Assembly (NCBI GenBank): GCA_964609965.1
Contig: CAZSTS010000007.1
Coordinates: 1 to 64,000, forward strand
Origin: JAHJDR01 sp964609965
GTDB lineage: Bacteria; UBA10199; JADGCS01
DNA length: 64,000 nucleotides
Direction: 5' to 3'
Shown here: positions 42,334-50,312 of the stretch, piece after piece
How positions within the stretch are numbered: the stretch's first letter is position 1
How the letters are laid out: the number at the start of each line of letters is the position of its first letter
Notes under the pieces: generated by a model
What the model saw: the letters and a program-made list of their open reading frames with translations, nothing else
The model's database searches: none
Told to the model about the DNA's origin: nothing
Position numbers and translations under genes: made by a program

Positions 42334-43256
42334 ATTCCACCACCACTTTCAAACTTTGTCTCCTGCGCGGCGGCCTGTGTAACACGGCTAAAGGGAGAAA
42401 TGCTTTGTGTGAGCCAGACGTTTCCACCAATCACAGAATCATGTCCAATAGTAACACGTCCTAAAATTGTGGACTCAGAATAGATGATCACATTGTCTTC
42501 GACAATAGGGTGGCGTGCAACACCTTTGACAGGGTTGCCATCTTTATCGAGTGGAAAACTTTTGGCACCTAAGGTCACACCTTGATACAGGCGCACATTT
42601 TTTCCAATAATGCTCGTCTCGCCAATCACCACGCCTGTGCCATGGTCGATGAAAAAATTCTCACCAATTTTAGCACCAGGGTTGATGTCGATTCCCGTCT
42701 CACTATGGGCTTGCTCAGTCATGATGCGAGGGATGAGGGGCACTTTGAGTAGATAGAGTTCGTGAGCGCAACGGTAATTGATAAGAGCACGGATACAAGG
42801 GTAACAAAACACAGCTTCGTCCTTGTACATGGCAGCAGGATCTCCTGTGTAAGCTGCTTTGACATCGCTCTCGAGAAGGTTTTTGACTTGAGGGAGTTTT
42901 AAAAGAAAAGCCGTAGTGATTTTTTCGGCCTGTTTTTCGCAGATAGATGATTCTTTGATTTCCTTTAAACGACATTCATAACAGAGTCCTCTGAGGACTT
43001 GCTCTTTGATAATGGGTTTTAGGCGTTCGAGCTTGCCGCTCATATCCACAACTTGACGTTCTTTAGAAAAATCAGTGTTTCCAAAATGAAAAGGAAAAAA
43101 AACTGAACGCAAAACATCTACTATGTTTGCTACAGTTTCACTGGAAGGCAACGGGTGGATATGAGGGCAGGCGGATTTTTGTGCTAAAGAATCAGATGAA
43201 AACTGACACAGGTCTTTTGCCACATCGCTCAGGTTTTTTTGTTTGGTCTTTGCCAT
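42330..43256 (-). CDS. cysE: Serine O-acetyltransferase
   Basis: CysE acetylates L-serine with acetyl-CoA, supplying O-acetylserine for cysteine synthesis. The 308-residue protein has an alpha-helical N-terminal half and a left-handed beta-helix. The key sequences are NPGAKIGENFFIDHGTGVVIGET, with the catalytic His in DHGTG, and a hexapeptide pattern VTLGAKSFPLD. The long N-terminal domain resembles the EpsC/plant-like form. It starts two bases after cysK, a tight operon for the CysE-CysK complex. Feedback inhibition by cysteine is typical. Confidence 0.95.
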   Translation of the reverse strand: MAKTKQKNLSDVAKDLCQFSSDSLAQKSACPHIHPLPSSETVANIVDVLRSVFFPFHFGNTDFSKERQVVDMSGKLERLKPIIKEQVLRGLCYECRLKEIKESSICEKQAEKITTAFLLKLPQVKNLLESDVKAAYTGDPAAMYKDEAVFCYPCIRALINYRCAHELYLLKVPLIPRIMTEQAHSETGIDINPGAKIGENFFIDHGTGVVIGETSIIGKNVRLYQGVTLGAKSFPLDKDGNPVKGVARHPIVEDNVIIYSESTILGRVTIGHDSVIGGNVWLTQSISPFSRVTQAAAQETKFESGGGI

Positions 43257-43258
43257 AA

Positions 43259-44185
43259 CTAATCCTCAAATAACCACGTGCTCAAATAACGCTCACCAGA
43301 ATCAGGGAGAACAATAACAATCGTTTTGTCTTTATTCTCCGCTCGTTTTGCAACTTCCAGCCCAGCACAAAGAGCTGCGCCCGAAGAAATGCCAACAAGT
43401 ATACCTTCTTTTTTAGCGATCTCTCTGGCCATTTTGCCAGAATCTTCATTACTTACTTTGATGATTTCATCAATCAAATCTGTACGACATACATCTGGAA
43501 TAAATCCAGCACCAATGCCTTGGATTTTATGTGGCCCTGGTTTGCCACCTGAAAGAACAGGTGAATCTTTAGGTTCTACAGCAATGGCTTTAAAGTTTGG
43601 ATTTTTCTTTTTAATCACTTCAGCCACACCAGTGATTGTTCCCCCAGTGCCAACGCCAGAAATGAGTATATCAATTTTGCCACCTGTGTCTTCTAAAAGT
43701 TCAACCGCCGTTGTGTTGCGATGAACTTCTGGATTGGCTGGATTCTTGAATTGTTGAAGTATGAGATAGTTAGGGTCAGAGGCAGTGAGTTCTTCTGCTT
43801 TACGAATGGCTCCAGGCATGCCTTCGGCTCCTGGTGTGAGGACAAGTTTGGCACCAAAGGCTTTTAAAAGCTTTCTGCGTTCAATGCTCATGGTGTCGGG
43901 CATGGTCAGCAAGAGTTTGTATCCTTTGGCTGCGGCGACAAAGGCCAGACCAATACCTGTGTTGCCACTTGTGGGCTCGATGAGAACTGTGTCCTTTTTT
44001 ATTTTGCCAGATTTTTCAGCAGCGAGAATCATGTTTAAACTAATACGATCTTTGACGCTAGAACAGGGATTAAAAGATTCACATTTAACAAGAACAGTAG
44101 CAGCACAATCTTGTGCCATATTATTTAAGCGCACAAGAGGGGTTTTTCCGATAAGATCAGTAATGTTTTCTTTAATATTTGTCAT
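43259..44185 (-). CDS. cysK: Cysteine synthase A
   Basis: CysK replaces the acetyl group of O-acetylserine with sulfide to make cysteine, using pyridoxal phosphate. I start at MTNIKENITDLIGKTPLVRL (308 residues), where GGAG six bases upstream fits. A further in-frame start would add 25 non-conserved residues. The PLP lysine is Lys45 in NPCSSVKDR; PTSGNTGIG binds the substrate and GTGGTITG the phosphate. It is the first gene of the cysK-cysE pair. Confidence 0.97.
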   Translation of the reverse strand: MTNIKENITDLIGKTPLVRLNNMAQDCAATVLVKCESFNPCSSVKDRISLNMILAAEKSGKIKKDTVLIEPTSGNTGIGLAFVAAAKGYKLLLTMPDTMSIERRKLLKAFGAKLVLTPGAEGMPGAIRKAEELTASDPNYLILQQFKNPANPEVHRNTTAVELLEDTGGKIDILISGVGTGGTITGVAEVIKKKNPNFKAIAVEPKDSPVLSGGKPGPHKIQGIGAGFIPDVCRTDLIDEIIKVSNEDSGKMAREIAKKEGILVGISSGAALCAGLEVAKRAENKDKTIVIVLPDSGERYLSTWLFED

Positions 44186-44262
44186 AAAGGCTCCATAAAA
44201 GTGATGGGTTATATGTTCTTCACCAAGCTCTAAAATGCCTGTTAATTTTAGAAAAGGCAAGG

Positions 44263-44297
44263 GCGTCTAGTGTCTAGAGTCTGGCGTTTAGCGTTTG
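44263..44297. repeat. Heptamer array between guaB and cysK
   Basis: Five period-7 units: GCGTCTA, GTGTCTA, GAGTCTG, GCGTTTA, GCGTTTG. Their reverse complements (TAGACGC, TAGACAC) match the array overlapping rsfS at 2665-2685. Confidence 0.8.
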
Positions 44298-44305
44298 ATT
44301 AATAA

Positions 44306-45769
44306 TTAATCGAAGCTGTAGTTCGGGGCTTCTTTAGTGATAATCACATCATGGACGTGAGATTCTTTAAGCCCTGCAGCTGTGATTTGGACGAAGCGGG
44401 CTTTTTGTTGGAGGTCTTTTATCGTTTTAGCTCCTACATAACCCATGCCTGATTTGAGCCCACCAACGAGTTGATAAAGGCTATCAGCCAAAGGTCCTCG
44501 ATAAGGGACCCGGCCTTCAATGCCTTCGGGGACTAGCTTTTTAGCTTCTTGGACATCACCTTGAAAGTAACGGTCCTTAGATCCGGCGCGCATAGCACCT
44601 ATGGATCCCATGCCGCGATAAACTTTGTATGATCGTCCTTGATAAAGAATTGTTTCACCAGGAGACTCATCAGTGCCTGCAAATAAAGAACCAATCATCA
44701 CTGTGCTGGCACCTAAGGCGATGGCTTTCACAATGTCGCCTGAAAATTTAACTCCCCCATCTGCAATCACTGGAATGCCTGCTTTTTTGGCAACTTCACA
44801 ACAAGAACCTAGTGCGTAAACTTGTGGGACACCCACACCAGATACCACTCTTGTTGTGCAGATCGATCCTGGTCCAATTCCTACTTTGAGGGCATCAGCG
44901 CCAGCTCTGATAAGGTCTCTGGCAGCATCTGCTGTAGCGATGTTGCCTGCTACAATTTGAATTGTCTTAACTTTTTGTTTTAGTTTTTTAACAATATCAA
45001 TAATCATTTGAGAATGACCATGGGCAGAATCTACAACAATCACATCTGCTCCTGCTTCGTGTAAAGCCAAAGCTCTTTCTAAACCTTCCTTACCCACTGA
45101 TGTGGCTGCGCCAACAACAAGTCTTGATCTTTTATCCTGAGCAGCATTGGGAAACTCTTCTTTCTTTTCAATGTCGCGGACTGAAATCATCCCCTTCAAA
45201 TTATTTCTAGTATCAACAACAAGAAGTTTTTCGATTCTGTGTTTATGTAAAAGTTTTTTAGCCTGTGGGATAGTAACGTTTTCTTTGACTGTGACAAGAC
45301 CCTCTTTTGTCATGACTTCGCGTACTTTGAGTTTTTTATTTGTGATGAATCTAAGGTCGCGATTTGTGAGAATTCCAACAAGCTTTCCATTTTCCGTTAC
45401 AGGGAAACCAGAAATTTGGTGGCTCTTTTTTATGGCAAAGGCCTTGGCAAGATTATCGTTAGGATCAAGACAAATAGGATCTACAATAATACCTGTTTCT
45501 GATCTTTTGACTTTTGCAACTTCAATGGCTTGGTCTTCGATAGAAAGATTCTTATGGATGATTCCAATGCCGCCGTTTTGAGCAATGGCAATAGCTGTTG
45601 GGGCCTCGGTAACCGTGTCCATGGCAGCAGAAACCAAAGGAATATTCAGCAGAATTTTTTTGGTAAAAACAGTTTTTGTGATTGTTTCTGTGGGCAGGAC
45701 TTTTGAATACCCAGGTTGTAAGAGGATGTCATCGAACGTTAAAGCTTTGGGGAACATGCTGTTGGCCAT
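44306..45769 (-). CDS. guaB: Inosine-5'-monophosphate dehydrogenase
   Basis: GuaB oxidises IMP to XMP with NAD, the committed step to GMP. The start is the ATG of MANSMFPKALTFDDILLQPG, with AGGAG five bases upstream; the longer frame adds ten unsupported residues. This gives 487 residues. Two CBS domains occupy about 95-210 (SGFPVTENGKLVGILTNRDL and a second copy). The catalytic Cys is in GPGSICTTRVVSGVG, and GGVKFSGDIVKA and YRGMGSIGAM are present. No guaA is adjacent in the window. Confidence 0.98.
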   Translation of the reverse strand: MANSMFPKALTFDDILLQPGYSKVLPTETITKTVFTKKILLNIPLVSAAMDTVTEAPTAIAIAQNGGIGIIHKNLSIEDQAIEVAKVKRSETGIIVDPICLDPNDNLAKAFAIKKSHQISGFPVTENGKLVGILTNRDLRFITNKKLKVREVMTKEGLVTVKENVTIPQAKKLLHKHRIEKLLVVDTRNNLKGMISVRDIEKKEEFPNAAQDKRSRLVVGAATSVGKEGLERALALHEAGADVIVVDSAHGHSQMIIDIVKKLKQKVKTIQIVAGNIATADAARDLIRAGADALKVGIGPGSICTTRVVSGVGVPQVYALGSCCEVAKKAGIPVIADGGVKFSGDIVKAIALGASTVMIGSLFAGTDESPGETILYQGRSYKVYRGMGSIGAMRAGSKDRYFQGDVQEAKKLVPEGIEGRVPYRGPLADSLYQLVGGLKSGMGYVGAKTIKDLQQKARFVQITAAGLKESHVHDVIITKEAPNYSFD

Positions 45770-45850
45770 AAAAACTCCTAAATAACAGGTTGTTCCCACG
45801 GCTTAGTAGAGGAAGTAGGGGAAAAGGGCAAGGATATTTGGGGGATAAAG

Positions 45851-45943
45851 GGGCCTCGGGGTCGCAGGGTCGCGGGATCACAGGGATTAGAGAGGGGTGA
45901 GAAAAAATATTGACTTTGGTCTTCAGTCTTTGGTCTTTGGTCT
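45851..45943. repeat. Octamer and heptamer arrays between guaB and the MqnA/MqnD-family gene
   Basis: Positions 45851-45890 carry five period-8 units including GGGTCGCA, GGGTCGCG and GGATCACA. Positions 45916-45943 carry four period-7 units (TTGGTCT, TCAGTCT, TTGGTCT, TTGGTCT) ending three bases before the next start codon. Both array classes occur in one spacer. Confidence 0.8.
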
Positions 45944-45946
45944 TCT

Positions 45947-46792
45947 ATGCCAGAAAAACAGCTCATCAAAATCGCTCATAGTCCAGATTCTGACGATGCG
46001 TTTATGTTTTATGCCTTAAAACATCAAAAAATCTCTTCGGATAAGTATGATTTTGAAATCGTTCGAAAAGATATCGAAGAGCTCAATCGATTAGCCTTGG
46101 ATGAGGTTTATGACATCACAGCGATTTCGATTCACGCCTATGCTCATCTTGCTCACAAGTATGTTCTCACCTCAAGCGGGGCTTCTATGGCTGAAAAAGA
46201 CTATGGCCCCATGGTTGTGGCAAAAAAAGATTTCGATTCAAAGACATTGTTGAAGGGCAAGGTCATTGCTGTGCCAGGCGAATGGACAACAGCGTTTCTA
46301 GTTCTAAAATTATATGAACCCCATATTCGACATCTTGCCATGCCTTTTGATCAGATTATGGATGCAGTTTTACAAGGCAAGGTTGATGCAGGGCTTCTCA
46401 TTCATGAAGGACAGCTTCAGTTTGAAGACCAGGGATTAAAAAAGATTCTTTCTCTAGGTGATGTTTGGAGGCAATACGGTAAAGGGTTGCCACTTCCATT
46501 AGGTGGGAATGCTGTGAAGAAATCTTTAGGCAAAGAGGTAACGGAAAATTTATCGTGCTTACAAAAACAAAGCATAGAATACGCTTTTGAACATAAAGAA
46601 GAGGCGCGTGATTATGCCATGCAGTTCAAGCGTGATCTTTTGGCTTCGGAGGCAGACAAATATCTTTCATGGTACGCGAATGAGAGGACTCTTAATATGG
46701 GAGATGAGGGGAAAAAAGCTATCAGTTTGCTTTTTGATTTGGCACATGAAAAGGGGTTGTTAGAAAAGAAGGTAGAGATAGAAATTGTATGA
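45947..46792 (+). CDS. MqnA/MqnD-family protein (menaquinone-related)
   Basis: A 281-residue periplasmic-binding-fold protein of the VitK2_biosynth family. IKIAHSPDSDDAFMFYAL matches the family N-terminus, and KDIEELNRLALDEVYDITAIS and GPMVVAKK are the next conserved blocks. True MqnD cyclises dehypoxanthine futalosine to 1,4-dihydroxy-6-naphthoate, and MqnA dehydrates chorismate. The SPDSDD variant occurs in less-studied relatives, so the reaction is uncertain. A possible futalosine-hydrolase-like nucleosidase is at 61421-62152. No Shine-Dalgarno sequence is visible; a heptamer array fills that position. Confidence 0.8.
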   Translation: MPEKQLIKIAHSPDSDDAFMFYALKHQKISSDKYDFEIVRKDIEELNRLALDEVYDITAISIHAYAHLAHKYVLTSSGASMAEKDYGPMVVAKKDFDSKTLLKGKVIAVPGEWTTAFLVLKLYEPHIRHLAMPFDQIMDAVLQGKVDAGLLIHEGQLQFEDQGLKKILSLGDVWRQYGKGLPLPLGGNAVKKSLGKEVTENLSCLQKQSIEYAFEHKEEARDYAMQFKRDLLASEADKYLSWYANERTLNMGDEGKKAISLLFDLAHEKGLLEKKVEIEIV

Positions 46793-46804
46793 ACGTATTT
46801 CGTT

Positions 46805-46920
46805 TTTTTCTGGGTCCTGCTCCGGTATGCTATTTTTTGATACTCCTTAGCTCGCAGGCTCGCTCGGTGGCCTTCGGCCATTCGTATCAAAATAATAGCA
46901 CACCGTATCACCCAGAAAAA
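46805..46920. mobile_element. 116-base imperfect palindrome, MITE-like
   Basis: Arms of about 37-39 bases (46805-46843 and 46884-46920) pair with few mismatches: TTTTTCTGGGT with ACCCAGAAAAA outside, TGCTATT with AATAGCA inside, and GATAC with GTATC at the loop. The 40-base loop is G/C-rich (AGCTCGCAGGCTCGCTCGG and GGCCTTCGGCC). No coding capacity is evident. Structure and size fit a miniature inverted-repeat element, but no target duplication is visible and I saw no second copy in the window. Confidence 0.65.
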
Positions 46921-46975
46921 TTAACAAGTACAAGGTGAAGTATATTTCTTTTCTGGTTTTAGATTGAGAGGGATT

Positions 46976-47590
46976 ATGACAGATAAACGAATAGTATTAG
47001 ATCTTGAAACAAAGAAAAGCTTTGATGAGGTTGGGGGTAGGAACGCGATAGATAAGCTTGGTGTCTCTGTTGTGGGCGTTTACGAGTATGCCACAGGCTC
47101 CTATTCAACCTATCTCGAAAAGGATTTTGGACAACTCCAAAACATTCTTATCGATGCTTCTCTCATTGTAGGTTTCAACCATGTTTATTTTGATCTCCCT
47201 GTTATCCAGCCCTATCTTTCTGTTGATGTCAAAAAGCTTCCCTGTTTTGATATTATGTTAGATCTCCAAGAACGATTAGGGCATCGAGTGGGGCTTGATG
47301 CTGTTGCCCAGGCAACGCTCGAAATCGGAAAGATTGCATCAGGTTTAGATGCGATTCGTTATTATAGAGAAGGTCAATGGGATAAACTGAAAGAATACTG
47401 TTTAAGCGATGTGGAGATTACAAAAAAAGTTTTTGAATATGGAATTAAAAATTCAAAGATTTTCTTTAAGTCTCGTTTTGGTCAAAGCGTAAAAGAAGTT
47501 AAGGTTAAGTGGAACCAATACAATAAGCGCCAAGCTGTTAAAACCCTCGAACAAGCCCCTGTTGAACAGGCTCAGTATAAGTTGTTTTAA
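46976..47590 (+). CDS. 3'-5' exonuclease-like protein (RNase H fold)
   Basis: A protein of 204 residues with a DnaQ/YprB-like RNase H fold. The motifs are IVLDLETKKSF (Exo I Asp/Glu), IVGFNHVYFDLPVI (Exo II) and YCLSDVEITKKVFEYG (Exo III Asp). DEVGGR after the first motif is found in uncharacterised members annotated as predicted exonucleases. The ATG is chosen because GAGAGGG lies just before it; a TTG four codons upstream would include that site in coding sequence. Substrate unknown. Confidence 0.8.
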   Translation: MTDKRIVLDLETKKSFDEVGGRNAIDKLGVSVVGVYEYATGSYSTYLEKDFGQLQNILIDASLIVGFNHVYFDLPVIQPYLSVDVKKLPCFDIMLDLQERLGHRVGLDAVAQATLEIGKIASGLDAIRYYREGQWDKLKEYCLSDVEITKKVFEYGIKNSKIFFKSRFGQSVKEVKVKWNQYNKRQAVKTLEQAPVEQAQYKLF

Positions 47591-47593
47591 GGG

Positions 47594-47628
47594 TGTCTAG
47601 TTGCTGGTAGCTAGTAGCTAGTAGCTGG
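47594..47628. repeat. Heptamer array (TAGCTAG type) after the exonuclease-like gene
   Basis: Five period-7 units: TGTCTAG, TTGCTGG, TAGCTAG, TAGCTAG, TAGCTGG, starting three bases after the stop codon. The type is shared with 6910-6929. Confidence 0.85.
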
Positions 47629-47881
47629 TGATCTTTTTCCTAAGTTCCCGTAATTACGTGGGTAGAAATCTTGCCTTAAAAAAATTGTCTGACACTTATT
47701 TGGCGCTGCTTTAAGGGCCATGACAATAAGATATTGTATTTATTAAAAATCTATAGAAAAATACATTAATCATAGATAATATCTATGGGTTAAGGCGGAA
47801 TTATCTATTTCTCAAAGAGGCCTTTCTTGTGTCATACTGAGCTCATATATAAAAGGAAAATAACTTACAGGAGGATAAAGC

Positions 47882-48031
47882 ATGTATCGAACGGCTAGAC
47901 ACATTGAGAAAAATGACGGACAACATAATTATTTTGGTGAAGAAGAATATATTAACGATAAAGATGGTACTGTCATAACAGAGATTGATGATCATGACAG
48001 AACGTCTGGCGAGGAGGATAACGAGGAATAA
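47882..48031 (+). CDS. 49-residue acidic small protein
   Basis: A short frame starting MYRTARHIEKNDG and ending in the acidic GEEDNEE. It is preceded by a consensus AGGAGG seven bases from the ATG, the best ribosome binding site seen in the window, and is followed after 40 bases by a strong terminator. No family is recognised. The centre has EEEYINDKDGTVITEIDD, which looks soluble and highly charged, with no membrane helix. The perfect translation signals and dedicated terminator make it likely to be expressed. A possible promoter (TTGTGT near 47828, TATAAA near 47850) lies upstream. Confidence 0.7.
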   Translation: MYRTARHIEKNDGQHNYFGEEEYINDKDGTVITEIDDHDRTSGEEDNEE

Positions 48032-48069
48032 ATAAGATTTATTAAGCAAACAAACAATAACGGCCATTA

Positions 48070-48105
48070 AAAAAGCCCTTCTAAAATAAGAAGGGCTTTT
48101 TTTTT
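48070..48105 (+). terminator. Terminator of the small-protein gene
   Basis: GCCCTTCT and AGAAGGGC pair around AAAATA and are flanked by A and T runs (nine T on the 3' side). It may work in both directions and so also serve the leftward CPBP transcript. Confidence 0.92.
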
Positions 48106-48134
48106 GACACAAGGCTCTGTCCGCCTTGTGATTT

Positions 48135-48178
48135 CATATTACTAACGCGCCTATTATGGCTCGTAAAGCTCGCCAGGG
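48135..48178. repeat. GA-tandem hairpin element, copy 1
   Basis: TACTAACGCGCCTATTAT is followed by GGCTCG-TAAAG-CTCGCC. On the opposite strand this reads GGC-GA-GCTTTAC-GA-GCC, a stem with opposed GA/GA mismatches. Related copies lie at 53881-53957 and 62359-62428 in the other orientation. A T-run follows at 48179. Confidence 0.6.
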
Positions 48179-48190
48179 TTTTTTTATTAG

Positions 48191-48964
48191 TTAACTTATA
48201 ATAAAATAAATTCCAACAACAGTAATATTCCACACAATGTGCATGAGAAGAGGGGTGTAGAGAGATTTTGTTTTGTATCTGGCCATGCCCAAAACAAGCC
48301 CACCTAAGAAGATAACGCAGAGATCAGCAAAACCGTATTGGAAATGAACAGCAGCCCATAATGCCGAGGTGAGAAGAATCGTGCCAACCACACCTAATCT
48401 TGTCTTCAGAAAACCTTTAAATAACACCCCACGATAAATTATCTCTTCATTTAATGGGGCTACAAAGATAACAGAAAACAAGAGAAGAAAGGGGTATTCA
48501 GCTGTACTCCAAACTTGATGTAACCAATCTAGCGCGTGTCTTAGGCCAAGAGAAAGCATGCCCATGCTTAACAAGACAACAAAGACAAAGATGAAAATGA
48601 GCCAGAAGAGAACTGTTTTTATCCTTACTTTGTTTAATGCTAAATATTGTTTAAGAGAAAGGCCTCGTTTTAGTTTGATAAAAAGAATTGAAAAAAAAGC
48701 AATGAGTGGCAGTTGGATAATAGTAGCTAATGATAGAAAAAAACCATTTGAAACAAATTCTTTTAACTCAATATTCGCAAAGATTTCGGGCTTGGCAAAA
48801 TAAAGAATAGTTACCAGTGCAGATTGAGGGATGTGAACGGCTAGGACAAGCAATATCCAAAAAATGAGGGTGGCAAAGAATCCCCAAGGTTGGTTTTTTG
48901 GGTCTAAGGGCCTTGGGGCCTTAGTGTCTTGGGGGGATGATTGATTAATAATTTCGGTAGACAT
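48191..48964 (-). CDS. CPBP-family intramembrane metalloprotease
   Basis: A 257-residue membrane protein with about seven helices and the CPBP/Abi motifs: NEEIIYRGVLFKG (EExxxR), HFQYGFADL and HIVWN. The family cleaves prenylated or other membrane substrates, or acts in immunity; the role here is unknown. Its first 20 bases overlap the end of dacB. Residues about 10-20 (SPQDTKAPRPLD) are encoded by four octamer repeat units, so the repeat has become part of the N-terminus; no later Met could start translation before the first helix. Confidence 0.88.
   Translation of the reverse strand: MSTEIINQSSPQDTKAPRPLDPKNQPWGFFATLIFWILLVLAVHIPQSALVTILYFAKPEIFANIELKEFVSNGFFLSLATIIQLPLIAFFSILFIKLKRGLSLKQYLALNKVRIKTVLFWLIFIFVFVVLLSMGMLSLGLRHALDWLHQVWSTAEYPFLLLFSVIFVAPLNEEIIYRGVLFKGFLKTRLGVVGTILLTSALWAAVHFQYGFADLCVIFLGGLVLGMARYKTKSLYTPLLMHIVWNITVVGIYFIIS
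48904..48935. repeat. Octamer array inside the CPBP coding sequence
   Basis: Four period-8 units: CTAAGGGC, CTTGGGGC, CTTAGTGT, CTTGGGGG. The unit CTTAGTGT recurs in murB at 16018-16025, and CCTTAGTG/CCTTAGGG units lie upstream of mraY. Here the array is translated. Confidence 0.85.
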
Positions 48965-50312
48965 TCAATAAAATCTTTTCTTGTAGACCAAAAAAACCGC
49001 CTGCTCCTGCAGCAGGGCCGTTAACTATGATTGTAAAGGCGAGCATTCTTTTTGATTTTGTTTCGATATAACCAGAAAGAGATGCCACATCATTTAATGT
49101 GCCTGTTTTGGCTTTTACATTGCCATTGAGTTCTGTGGAGCGGAGTCTTCTTTCTAATGTGCCATCTGTTCCCCCGATAGATAAAGAAGCCATAAAGTCT
49201 GAGCGTATTTTATTGTTTTTATGGGCATCTAATAAAACCTTGGTTAAAGTGTATGGCGAGAGGCGGTTGCGGCGAGAGAGACCCGAACCGTTATAAATAG
49301 CATATTCACTTGCCTCGATTCCAAGGCCACTTAGGTAGGTTTTAAGAAGTTTTACACCATTTTCTGTTGAGCCTGGTACTTGAATTTTGTGAGCAGCTAA
49401 CGTTTTGAGAACCATTTCTGCGGTAAAATTATTACTGTATTTATTGAGATCTCTTAAAATAAGAGACAGGGCTTTGGATTTATCTTTAACAAGAATGAGT
49501 TTTCCTTTGGCATTCCCCGCACGGGTTTTGCCATTAAATTCCACTCCTAATTGCTTTAGCACCCAAGCAAGAGTTGTTCCTGCGTATTGTACTGGATCAG
49601 AGACATTTGCGTACTTTATTTTTTCTTTAGAAACGCCACCTGCTGCGCGAACATATTCTATATTATTACTGTGAGATCTAGAAATAGAAAGGCTGTTCCC
49701 AGATCTTTTGACTGTAGATTTGAGGCTAAAATAGTCTGTGGGTGGGTCAACATGAACTTCTAGTCGTCCCCCAAAATTCTTGGCCACAATCGCAAAGCTA
49801 TTAAAATTTAATGCAAAAGCAGAAAGTTTAGCATTATAGGCACGAGAGCTTGAATCGTCTTTTCCCGAAAAATCAAAACCGTCAAAATAGGAGTTATCAA
49901 TAATAATATTTCCTTCAATTCTATTTATGCCTCGTACTTTAATGTCTTTAGCCATACGCCAGAGTCTTTCTTCGACAATAGAGGGGTCTCCAAACCCTTT
50001 GATATAAAGATTGTAGGCGGTTTTGTTTGAGATTTTATCTGTAGTAATGGGGGTGACATATTTATATGAGCCACCAAGCTTGCTTAAAGCTACAACCGAA
50101 GTAACGACCTTCATAGTAGAAGCAGGGTTAAGGGCTTTGTGGGCATTATGAGAAAATATTTCCTTGCCTGTTTTGATGTCGTGTAGACTAACGCCTATTG
50201 TTGTTTTAGAAGCCCTGTGGGCATTGACAATAGAAGTGAGGCGAGAAGTCTCTGCCAAAACATTCGATGAAAATGTAATAATGAATAAAAGAACTATAAG
50301 TGTTTTTTTCAT
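48945..50312 (-). CDS. dacB: D-alanyl-D-alanine carboxypeptidase/endopeptidase (PBP4, DacB)
   Basis: PBP4 trims and cleaves peptidoglycan cross-links in the periplasm. The 455 residues begin with a signal peptide (cleavage near VLAET, about residue 20). The active-site motifs are STMK (Ser65, Lys68), SGLSRRN near residue 340 and KTGTLND near 410, with the large insert typical of the S13 family between the first two. It is coupled to lolA by a four-base overlap and to the CPBP gene by 20 bases, an envelope-related unit. Confidence 0.95.
   Translation of the reverse strand: MKKTLIVLLFIITFSSNVLAETSRLTSIVNAHRASKTTIGVSLHDIKTGKEIFSHNAHKALNPASTMKVVTSVVALSKLGGSYKYVTPITTDKISNKTAYNLYIKGFGDPSIVEERLWRMAKDIKVRGINRIEGNIIIDNSYFDGFDFSGKDDSSSRAYNAKLSAFALNFNSFAIVAKNFGGRLEVHVDPPTDYFSLKSTVKRSGNSLSISRSHSNNIEYVRAAGGVSKEKIKYANVSDPVQYAGTTLAWVLKQLGVEFNGKTRAGNAKGKLILVKDKSKALSLILRDLNKYSNNFTAEMVLKTLAAHKIQVPGSTENGVKLLKTYLSGLGIEASEYAIYNGSGLSRRNRLSPYTLTKVLLDAHKNNKIRSDFMASLSIGGTDGTLERRLRSTELNGNVKAKTGTLNDVASLSGYIETKSKRMLAFTIIVNGPAAGAGGFFGLQEKILLNVYRNY

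Noticed and set aside
46612..46911. 99-codon minus-strand frame over the MITE-like palindrome
   Set aside because: It lies across the end of the MqnA/MqnD-family gene and the palindrome, with no ribosome binding site.
47640..47830. Possible tRNA or small RNA in the spacer before the 49-residue gene
   Set aside because: No T-loop sequence, CCA end or cloverleaf could be made out; only a weak promoter-like sequence is seen.
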